Positions 1 through 5,932 of a DNA stretch of 7,031 bases are shown one piece after another (positions within the stretch are counted from its first letter, which is position 1; each line of letters starts with the position of its first letter). A program made the position numbers and the translations under genes. Location of the stretch: assembly GCA_004298915.1 (NCBI GenBank), contig SCTE01000360.1, positions 1 to 7,031 on the forward strand. Reading direction: 5' to 3'. Under the pieces are notes generated by a model. It ran no database searches and was not told the origin of the DNA. It worked only from the letters and a program-made list of their open reading frames with translations. Source of the stretch: Chloroflexota bacterium. Its GTDB lineage: Bacteria; Chloroflexota; Limnocylindria; Limnocylindrales; CSP1-4.

Positions 1-166
1 GCGGCGCTTCCGACCCGGGTCCGGGCGTCGGACCAGGGGTTGGGGGCTGTGTCGCGCCGCCTGACGCCGTCGACGTCGGACCGGGCGAGCTGGTCGAGGC
101 GCAGGCGGCGACCAGGGCACCGAATGCGGTCGCGAGGCCGGCCAGGAAGTGCCGCCGCGATAGCAC
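1..166 (-). CDS. N-terminal part of a Tat-type lipoprotein (3' end beyond the window)
   Basis: Seen: after the nucleoside hydrolase stop there are 5 bases, then a GTG at 166-164 that opens a frame with no stop to the window edge (55 codons). The protein begins VLSRRHFLAG, a twin-arginine motif with R4 and R5. A hydrophobic stretch follows (about residues 8-21) and then a lipobox, LVAAC, with the acceptor cysteine at residue 22. Residues 23-55 are rich in Ser, Thr, Pro and Gly, the usual flexible tether after a lipidated cysteine. Inference: the protein is exported, probably by Tat, lipidated at C22, and anchored to the outer face of the membrane. Its mature domain is outside the window, so its function is unknown. 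As the last visible gene of a catabolic operon, a substrate-binding protein of an uptake system is a reasonable guess and nothing more. No strong ribosome site precedes the GTG, so translation may be coupled to the hydrolase. The signal is clear; the exact start is less so. Confidence 0.8.
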   Translation of the reverse strand, partial: MLSRRHFLAGLATAFGALVAACASTSSPGPTSTASGGATQPPTPGPTPGPGSEAP

Positions 167-171
167 GCCCG

Positions 172-1116
172 TCAGGCGGTCCGTCCCAGGATCTCGGTCA
201 GCATGCGAACGAACTTCGGCTCGTCGGCATCCATCGCGAACGAGACATTGGCCGGCCGCCCACTCCGGAACCGGAAATCGCAGACCGTCCGGCCCACGGA
301 CAGCTCGGCGTCGGTTTCGACATCGACCGGAATGAACTGGGTCGTGATGATCGTCGGATCGATGACCGCGCACACCGCCAGGGCGTCGTGGACCGGCGCG
401 GCATTGGATCGATGCATCGGCTGGGTGGCGCCATAGCCCTCGATCCGCTTCTCGACGAAGCGCGCCGCGGCCTCGCCGCCGGGCGTCCCGAGCCCGCGCA
501 GGGTCCGGCAGTCGTCCAGGGACACGAGCGCTCGGTGCGTGGCGTCGAGCGGCACCATCCGGATCGGCCGGCCACAGTTCACGACGATCCGGGCAGCCTC
601 GGGATCGAGCCAGATGTTGAACTCGGCGGATGCGGTCGAGTTGCCGTGGTCATGCGCGCCGCCCATGATCACGATCTCCGGGATCTTCGCGAGCATCGCC
701 GGTGCCTTCTGGATGGCCATCGCGATGTTCGTCAGCGGGCCCACGGGCACGAGCGTGATGTCGCCAGCCGAGGCCAGGTAGGTGTCGATCAGCCAGTCGA
801 CCGCATGGCCCGGCTGGACGCTCGCGGTCGTCGCGGGTGGCAGGTCGAGGAGGTCCCCATGGATCCGCCCGGCGGGGTTGAGCTGGGTCATCTGGGCCCG
901 GGCCATCGGGCGGTCCATCCCCTCGTGGACGGGCACCTGCGGCATCCCGATCCAGTCGAAGACCCGCAACGTGTTCTCGGTGCAGTTGTGGACCGCCGTG
1001 TTGCCGTTCACGGTCGTCGCGCCCACGAGCTCGATGTCCGGGGAGAGGGCCCCCACCATGAGCGCGACGGCGTCATCGGTGCCGGTATCGACGTCGAGGA
1101 TGATCTTGGTCGTCAT
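172..1116 (-). CDS. Nucleoside hydrolase (inosine/uridine-preferring family)
   Basis: This 314-residue protein has the usual length of the family, which cleaves the N-glycosidic bond of ribonucleosides to give ribose and a free base, normally in the cytoplasm with a bound calcium ion. Seen: the N-terminal DVDTGTDDAVAL signature supplies D8, D10, D14 and D15, matching the family's calcium and ribose ligands. VNGN at 36-39 gives N39. TLVPVGPLTN lies at 121-130. IMGGA at 150-154 is followed by AEFN at 164-167. VHDALAV at 242-248 carries H243 and D244, equivalent to the catalytic His and last metal-binding Asp of the inosine-uridine enzymes. All key residues are present, and there is no signal peptide. 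The ATG at 1116 overlaps the stop of the upstream Mo subunit as ATGA, which fixes the start and suggests translational coupling. Base specificity cannot be read from sequence. The context suggests it may release the heterocycle that the neighbouring enzymes attack. A nicotinate- or pyrimidine-type N-riboside is possible, as is an ordinary purine nucleoside. Confidence 0.95.
   Translation of the reverse strand: MTTKIILDVDTGTDDAVALMVGALSPDIELVGATTVNGNTAVHNCTENTLRVFDWIGMPQVPVHEGMDRPMARAQMTQLNPAGRIHGDLLDLPPATTASVQPGHAVDWLIDTYLASAGDITLVPVGPLTNIAMAIQKAPAMLAKIPEIVIMGGAHDHGNSTASAEFNIWLDPEAARIVVNCGRPIRMVPLDATHRALVSLDDCRTLRGLGTPGGEAAARFVEKRIEGYGATQPMHRSNAAPVHDALAVCAVIDPTIITTQFIPVDVETDAELSVGRTVCDFRFRSGRPANVSFAMDADEPKFVRMLTEILGRTA
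1113..1116 (-). other. ATGA stop/start overlap (translational coupling)
   Basis: The TGA that ends the Mo-hydroxylase fusion (1115-1113) shares two bases with the ATG of the nucleoside hydrolase (1116-1114). No good Shine-Dalgarno sequence lies upstream, so ribosomes finishing the first gene probably re-initiate here. Confidence 0.85.
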
Positions 1117-4082
1117 GCGGACAAGTCTGCCCGATCCGGGTCCGCGCCGGCGCGGGGCGTCGCGTCGGCGCCCGGCGTGGCGGCGCCCGAGGTCGCGCCG
1201 GCGCCCGGCCTCGAGGCCGCACGCGAGCCCGCTGCCTCGAACTCCCGGATTGCCCCGCGCACCCGATCCGGCGATGCCGGAACCGTCGTGATCCGGGCGC
1301 CGGTCGCGGCATGGATCGCGCCGAGGATGGCCGGCGCGGTCGGGACGAGCGCCGGCTCGCCGACGCCCTTGGCGCCAAAGGGTCCTGCCGGCTCTGGATC
1401 CTCGATGAGCAGGCAGGTGATCGGCGGCATGTCGCCGACCGTCGGGACCAGGTAGTCGTGGAGGTTCTCGGTCCGGCCCGGCACGTACGCCTCCATGAGC
1501 GCGAGGCCGAGTCCCTGCGCAATGCCGCCGTGGATCTGGCCCTCCACCTGGGTCGGGTTGACGGCCCGCCCGACATCGTGGGCGGCAACCATCCCGAGGA
1601 CCCGGGTCGTCCCGAGGTCGAGGTCCACCTCGACCTCGGCGATCTGGGCACCGAACGCGTACGTCGCATACGGTCGGCCCTGGCCATCGGCGTCCAGGGG
1701 CGTCGTCGTGGGATCGAAGAACCCGCGGCCCAGGAGCACCGGCCTGGCCGAGGCATCCGTGGCCGCGACCGGCGGCAGCTCCGCCAGGTCGATGACCACG
1801 GGCCGGCCTCCGGGCTCGGTCACGGTCGCGCGCCCGTCGCCGAGGGTAATGGTGGCGCCGTCCCCGGCCTCGGCGAGCTGGAGGACCTGCGCCCGGAGGT
1901 CCTCGCCGGCGAGCCGCGCCGCGTTCCCCGACACGAACGTCTGCCGGCTCGCGGATGACTTGCCGGCATCGGCGGTCCGATCGGTGTCCCCGGAGACGAG
2001 CGCAACGGTTTCGGGCGCCACTCCAAGCGCATCGGCCGCGATCTGGACCAGGACGGTGGAGGCACCCTGCCCGATGTCCACGGCGCCCGAGTAGAGCGTG
2101 ACGGCCCCGTCGCGATCCACGCCGAGCTCGATCGTGGATGGGTTCATCATGCTCGTGTTGCCGATCCCGTACCACATGGCCCCGATGCCGACCCCACGGC
2201 GCGATCGGAGCCCGCCCGCCACGGCCTGCTCGTTCCACGCCGAGGCCGCGAGCCGGCGCGCGATCCAGTGCGTCCGGAGCGCCTCGAGGCAGGCCGCCAG
2301 GCCCGCACTCGCCTCGAGGACCTGCCCGGTGGCGGTCGTCGAGCCCGCACGCAGGGCGTTCCGAAGCCGGAATTCGAGCGCATCGAGACCCAGCTGTGCC
2401 GCCAGGTCGTCCATGATCGCCTCGTGGGCAATCGCGGCCTGCGGAACCCCGAAGCCGCGGAACGCGCCCGCGGGCGGGTTGTTCGTATGGATTGCCCGCG
2501 TCGTCGCCAGGATCGCGGGCACCTCGTACGGGCCCATGGCGTGAACCGGGACGCGGTTCGCGACCGTGGGCCCCCACGAGGCGTAGGCGCCGGTGTCGAA
2601 GTCGCCGTGGAACTGGAACGCGGTGAGGCGGCCATCCGCGTCGGCCCCGGCCCGGGCCCGGATCGTCGATGGATGGCGCTTCGGGCTCGCGGCCATCGAT
2701 TCGGGGCGCGTCCAGACGGCCCGGACCGGCCGATCCAGCAACCAGGCCGCGGTTGCGACCAGCGGATGGACCGACAGGTCGAGCTTGCCGCCGAAGCCAC
2801 CGCCGACCGCGCTCGGAATGATCCGGACCTGGTCGGGTCGCAGGCCGAGGATCAGCGCGACCTCGTCGCGGTCCATGTACGGCGTCTGCGTGCTCACGAA
2901 CAGCTCGATCCGGTCGCCGACCCGACGCGCCGAGCCGGCCTCGGGCTCGATGTAGGCGTGCTCGACGAACGTGGTCTCGACCTCAATTTCGGCGATCGCG
3001 CTGGCCGCCTCGAGCCCCGCATCGACGTCGCCCCGGGCAACTCGGCCGCTGATGAGCACGTTCCCGGGCGCGTGTGCATGGAGCACCGGCGCATCCGCCG
3101 CCGTGGCTGCCTGCATGTCGGCGAGCGGCGACAACGGCTCCCACTCGATCGGCACGTCGGTGTCGGCGATGCCGTCGATCGTCGCCGCGTCGCCGACCAG
3201 CGCGAGCACCGCTTCGCCGCGATGACGAACCTCGCCGTCCGCGAGCGCCGGCTGGTCCTTGCCCGTAGCGTAGATCCCGTACCGATTCTGGCCCGGGATG
3301 TCGGCCGCCGTGAGGACCATGGCGAGCCCGGGAAACCGGCGCCTGAGGGGCTCGAGGTCGCCGATCCTGAACCGCGCCCGCGCGTGTGGTGACCGGACCG
3401 CCCGAAGGGCGAGGAATGCGGCGGGCGGCTGGTCGGCGCCATAGGTCGCGGTACCGGCGACCCGCTCGATGCCATCGACCTTGGCAAGCCGCGCTCCCAC
3501 GGCCGGTAGGCGTGCGCCCAACGGGGCGGTGGCCGCCCCTGGCCCGCCCGCGGGCCCCGCCGCCCCCACCGGTCCGCCGCGGGTCGCCGCGGCTGCCTGT
3601 CCGACGGCCTCGACGATCTTGCGATAGCCGGTACATCGGCACAGGACACCGCCGATGGCGTCGGCGATCTGCGCCTCGGTCGGCGCGTCCGGGCCCTCGA
3701 CGAGCTCCTCGGCGGCCATGAGCATGCCGGGGGTGCAGATCCCGCACTGGGCGGCGCCCGTCTCGAGGAAGGCCTGCTGCAGGCCCGAGAGATCGGCGAA
3801 CTCGCGGGGCGGGGCCTCCCCTGCCCCTCGTGTCGCCGCGGCCCCCATCCCCTCGACGGTCCGGACATCGGAGCCGGCGACCTGCGCCACCGGGACGAGG
3901 CACGCGCAGGCCTGCTGATCGTCGATCCGGACCGTGCAGGCGCCACAGTCCCCGGCGTTGCAGCCGACCTTCGTGCCGGTCAGCCCCAAATCCTCGCGGA
4001 GCACGTCGGCGAGCCGCCGCATCGGTTCGACCTCGATGTCCACGGGTCGGCCGTTGACCCTGAAACTCACCCACGCCGTCAC
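1113..4082 (-). CDS. Molybdenum hydroxylase, fused [2Fe-2S] and molybdopterin catalytic subunits (xanthine dehydrogenase family)
   Basis: This 989-residue protein joins two subunits that are usually separate. Residues 1-162 are the iron-sulfur subunit. Cluster 1 is ligated by C41, C46, C49 and C61; cluster 2 by C113, C116, C148 and C150 in the QCGICTPGM and LCRCTGYRK motifs. A Gly/Ala/Pro linker (about 163-191) leads to the catalytic subunit, which has GGGFGGK at 427-433, GAFRGFGVPQ at 539-548 and GAKGVGEP near the end, with the likely catalytic base at E909. The family hydroxylates aromatic heterocycles or aldehydes using water, passing electrons from Mo through both Fe-S clusters to FAD on the partner subunit, which is encoded just upstream. 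It is not a CO dehydrogenase, because the AYxCSFR loop is absent. L434 replaces the Glu that follows GGFGGK in xanthine dehydrogenase, so xanthine is an unlikely substrate; a pyridine-type ring fits the enamidase context. Residues 950-989 form a low-complexity Ala/Gly/Pro tail. The GTG start is chosen for its GTGA overlap and the GAGGAG site 8 bases upstream. Confidence 0.93.
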   Translation of the reverse strand: MTAWVSFRVNGRPVDIEVEPMRRLADVLREDLGLTGTKVGCNAGDCGACTVRIDDQQACACLVPVAQVAGSDVRTVEGMGAAATRGAGEAPPREFADLSGLQQAFLETGAAQCGICTPGMLMAAEELVEGPDAPTEAQIADAIGGVLCRCTGYRKIVEAVGQAAAATRGGPVGAAGPAGGPGAATAPLGARLPAVGARLAKVDGIERVAGTATYGADQPPAAFLALRAVRSPHARARFRIGDLEPLRRRFPGLAMVLTAADIPGQNRYGIYATGKDQPALADGEVRHRGEAVLALVGDAATIDGIADTDVPIEWEPLSPLADMQAATAADAPVLHAHAPGNVLISGRVARGDVDAGLEAASAIAEIEVETTFVEHAYIEPEAGSARRVGDRIELFVSTQTPYMDRDEVALILGLRPDQVRIIPSAVGGGFGGKLDLSVHPLVATAAWLLDRPVRAVWTRPESMAASPKRHPSTIRARAGADADGRLTAFQFHGDFDTGAYASWGPTVANRVPVHAMGPYEVPAILATTRAIHTNNPPAGAFRGFGVPQAAIAHEAIMDDLAAQLGLDALEFRLRNALRAGSTTATGQVLEASAGLAACLEALRTHWIARRLAASAWNEQAVAGGLRSRRGVGIGAMWYGIGNTSMMNPSTIELGVDRDGAVTLYSGAVDIGQGASTVLVQIAADALGVAPETVALVSGDTDRTADAGKSSASRQTFVSGNAARLAGEDLRAQVLQLAEAGDGATITLGDGRATVTEPGGRPVVIDLAELPPVAATDASARPVLLGRGFFDPTTTPLDADGQGRPYATYAFGAQIAEVEVDLDLGTTRVLGMVAAHDVGRAVNPTQVEGQIHGGIAQGLGLALMEAYVPGRTENLHDYLVPTVGDMPPITCLLIEDPEPAGPFGAKGVGEPALVPTAPAILGAIHAATGARITTVPASPDRVRGAIREFEAAGSRAASRPGAGATSGAATPGADATPRAGADPDRADLSA
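4079..4082 (-). other. GTGA stop/start overlap (translational coupling)
   Basis: The TGA of the FAD subunit (4081-4079) overlaps the GTG of the Fe-S/Mo fusion (4082-4080). Coupling here would help keep the two partners of one enzyme in balance. Confidence 0.85.
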
Positions 4083-4930
4083 GCGGCGAGCTCCTCGAGG
4101 GCGCGGCGGACCAGCGCCTCGGCCCCCTCGAGCCGGTAGGTCCCCGTGCCGCGGACGTCGTCGATCGGCGACAGGCCGGCGAGGTGCTCCGGACGCACCG
4201 TCGCCCCGACGCCCGGCGCGGCAGGTTGGCCCACGAGCGCTGCCTCGAGGTCCCAGAGACGCCGGGCCACGGGGGAGCACGCGCCGACGGCGACTCGGGC
4301 ATGCGTGACGCGCCGCGTGGCATCAACTGCGACGACGGCGGCAACCATGGCGATCGAGATGACGAGGTACGCCCGCGATCCGAGCTTGAGGAACGTGGAT
4401 CGAACGGAGGAATCGAGCGCCGGGATGAACAGGCCGGTCACGATCTCGTCGGCCGCGCGCACCGTGGTCCGGTTCCCGGTCACGAAGGCGGCAACCGGCA
4501 CGCGCCGCTCGCCGCGCACGGACGCGAGCACGACCTCGGCATCGAGGGCGAGCAGGTTCGGGGTTCCATCGGCTGCCGGCGAGGCGTTCACCAGGTTGCC
4601 GACGACCGTCGCGCGGTTCTGGATCTGCCGTCCGCCGATGGTCCTCGCCGCGCGCCGGAGGCCGTCGAACAGCGGCGGCAGGTCCGCCGTCGCGACATCG
4701 GTCCAGGTCGCCAGCGCGGGGATCCGCCACCCGCCGTCGGCCGGCTCGATGGCCCGTAACCCGGCGATCCCGGTGACATCGATGACGTCGTCGTCGGTGA
4801 CCCGACCGACACGCGCCGGATAGTGGTCGGTCGCCCCGGCCACGATGACTCCGGGCCGCCCGTCGTCCGCCGCGCGCGCCAGGGCCTCGATGGCCTCGGC
4901 CAGGGTGGCGGGACGCAGGTAGCTGCCCAT
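4079..4930 (-). CDS. FAD-binding subunit of a molybdenum hydroxylase (CoxM/XdhB type)
   Basis: The protein has 283 residues, the normal size for the middle subunit of xanthine-dehydrogenase-type enzymes. It binds FAD and passes electrons from the Fe-S clusters to the final acceptor. Seen: VAGATDHYPAR at residues 30-40 is the first FAD pyrophosphate loop, with A33 in place of the common Gly. IGGRQIQNRATVVGN at 98-112 followed by NASPAADGTP at 115-124 is the second FAD motif. KLGSRAYLVIS at 182-192 begins the C-terminal domain. There is no cysteine cluster of the kind found in 4-hydroxybenzoyl-CoA reductase, so an extra 4Fe-4S cluster is not expected. The ATG is 14 bases after the stop of the LLM oxidoreductase gene, without an obvious ribosome site. 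The gene's end overlaps the start of the Fe-S/Mo fusion, its clear partner. The natural electron acceptor (NAD, oxygen or another carrier) cannot be read from the sequence. Confidence 0.92.
   Translation of the reverse strand: MGSYLRPATLAEAIEALARAADDGRPGVIVAGATDHYPARVGRVTDDDVIDVTGIAGLRAIEPADGGWRIPALATWTDVATADLPPLFDGLRRAARTIGGRQIQNRATVVGNLVNASPAADGTPNLLALDAEVVLASVRGERRVPVAAFVTGNRTTVRAADEIVTGLFIPALDSSVRSTFLKLGSRAYLVISIAMVAAVVAVDATRRVTHARVAVGACSPVARRLWDLEAALVGQPAAPGVGATVRPEHLAGLSPIDDVRGTGTYRLEGAEALVRRALEELAA
4091..4096 (-). promoter_or_regulatory. Shine-Dalgarno site for the Fe-S/Mo fusion gene
   Basis: GAGGAG on the minus strand ends 8 bases before the GTG at 4082, inside the last codons of the FAD subunit gene. 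It is the best ribosome site in the window and supports the GTG at 4082 over start codons further upstream in the same open frame (which runs to 4280). Confidence 0.75.
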
Positions 4931-4944
4931 GCCGATGGCGAGCG

Positions 4945-5928
4945 TCAGGCCTCGACCAGCGGCAGCACCCGCTCAGCCAGGACGTCGAGATCGGCGAACT
5001 CCCAGGTGAGCGGGTTGAGGATCAGGTGGTCGACGCCGCCGAGGGCGGCAACCTTGCCGCGGATCTTGTCCGCGACCTCCTCGGCCTCGCCGAGGAGGTA
5101 GTACTGCTGCCAGTAGTCGAGGTCCATCCCGGAGTAGACCGAGAACGCTCGCGCGGCGCTGGCCGGATTCTCGCCGGGCGCCAGGACGTGGACGAAGTTC
5201 GAGTAGACCTTGGACAGCTCCTCGGGCCGCCGGCCGAGCTCGATCATGAAATTGCTGATGGCCGCCCAGTCATCGGCGACCATTTCTGCCGTCGCCGAGG
5301 AGTGCGGGACCCAGGTCGTCGCGTACTTCGCGATCCGCCGGAGCACCGGCTCGATCGACGGGACGTCCTGGCCGTAGATCCGGGCCGAGGGCTGGGTGCC
5401 GCCACCGATCCAGATCGGTGGGTGCGGCCGCTGGACGGGCTTTGGGAAGACCGTCAGGTCGTGGAACTGGTAGTGCCGGCCCTCGTAGGTGACGTGATCC
5501 CCGGCCCAGAGCGCGGTGATGGCCTCGAGCATCTCGGTCATCCGCCGTCCGCGTTCGCGATACGGGATCCGGAGCGCCGCGAACTCCGCCTCGTTCCAGC
5601 CGACGCCCACGCCGAGCACGGATCGTCCACCGGACAGGACGTCGAGCGTCGCCCATTCCTTGGCAAACGCCACGGGGTCGCGGAACGGCAGGACCAGGAC
5701 CATCGTGCCGAGGCGCATCGTCCGGGTGACTCCGGCGAGGGCACTCAGCAACGCGACCGGCTCCAGCCACGCCACCCGGTAGGCGGGCGGTGCCACGAGC
5801 AGGTGATCGATCAGCATGGCCGTCTCGAAGCCGAGATCCTCGGCGTGACGCAGGTAGGCGCCCATCTGGTCGAGCGACGGTCCGCCATCCGGAAGGGCGA
5901 AGGACGGCAGGCGGAGCCCGAACTTCAT
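4945..5928 (-). CDS. Luciferase-like (LLM) flavin- or F420-dependent oxidoreductase
   Basis: This 327-residue protein is a complete single-domain member of the bacterial-luciferase-like TIM-barrel superfamily, which uses FMN or coenzyme F420. Seen: an N-terminal MKFGLRLPSF strand, an Asp-His pair at 41-42, LPFRDPVAFAKEWATLD at 80-96, SGGRSVLGVGVGW at 99-111, the REEG-like segment RERGRRMTEMLEAI at 124-137, and PKPVQRPHPPIWIGGG at 162-177. The last two are typical of F420-type members in high-GC bacteria. The superfamily includes F420-dependent reductases and dehydrogenases as well as FMN monooxygenases such as RutA, which opens the uracil ring. Its place between an enamidase (4-base gap) and a Mo hydroxylase (14-base gap) suggests a ring reduction or ring oxygenation step in the same pathway. 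Cofactor and reaction remain inferred. There is no signal peptide, so it should be cytoplasmic. The ATG start fits the conserved first strand. Confidence 0.92.
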   Translation of the reverse strand: MKFGLRLPSFALPDGGPSLDQMGAYLRHAEDLGFETAMLIDHLLVAPPAYRVAWLEPVALLSALAGVTRTMRLGTMVLVLPFRDPVAFAKEWATLDVLSGGRSVLGVGVGWNEAEFAALRIPYRERGRRMTEMLEAITALWAGDHVTYEGRHYQFHDLTVFPKPVQRPHPPIWIGGGTQPSARIYGQDVPSIEPVLRRIAKYATTWVPHSSATAEMVADDWAAISNFMIELGRRPEELSKVYSNFVHVLAPGENPASAARAFSVYSGMDLDYWQQYYLLGEAEEVADKIRGKVAALGGVDHLILNPLTWEFADLDVLAERVLPLVEA

Positions 5929-5932
5929 CGGA

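Noticed and set aside
40..1455. Long plus-strand open frame of 471 codons
   Set aside because: It lies opposite the nucleoside hydrolase and the end of the Mo subunit. Its translation is Arg/Asp/Gly/His-rich with no recognisable fold, as expected of an antisense frame in GC-rich DNA.
1117..2577. Upstream extension of the nucleoside hydrolase frame to about 800 residues
   Set aside because: The extra N-terminal part is a shadow of the Mo subunit gene. Conserved hydrolase sequence begins at the ATG at 1116, which forms the ATGA overlap.
2268..3392. Plus-strand open frame of 374 codons
   Set aside because: It is antisense to the conserved Mo catalytic domain, has an Arg-rich composition and shows no motif.
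1113..4082. Aerobic CO dehydrogenase large subunit
   Set aside because: The CO-specific AYxCSFR loop is absent; GAFRGFG is present instead, as in heterocycle and aldehyde hydroxylases.
4083..4280. Longer start for the Fe-S/Mo fusion gene
   Set aside because: The extra 66 residues resemble nothing and overlap the FAD subunit's coding sequence. The GTG at 4082 has a good ribosome site and begins just before the conserved ferredoxin fold.
2983..4344. Minus-strand open frame of 453 codons overlapping the Fe-S/Mo fusion
   Set aside because: It is an out-of-frame shadow, Arg/Gly-rich, without any of the cysteine or Mo motifs found in the true frame.
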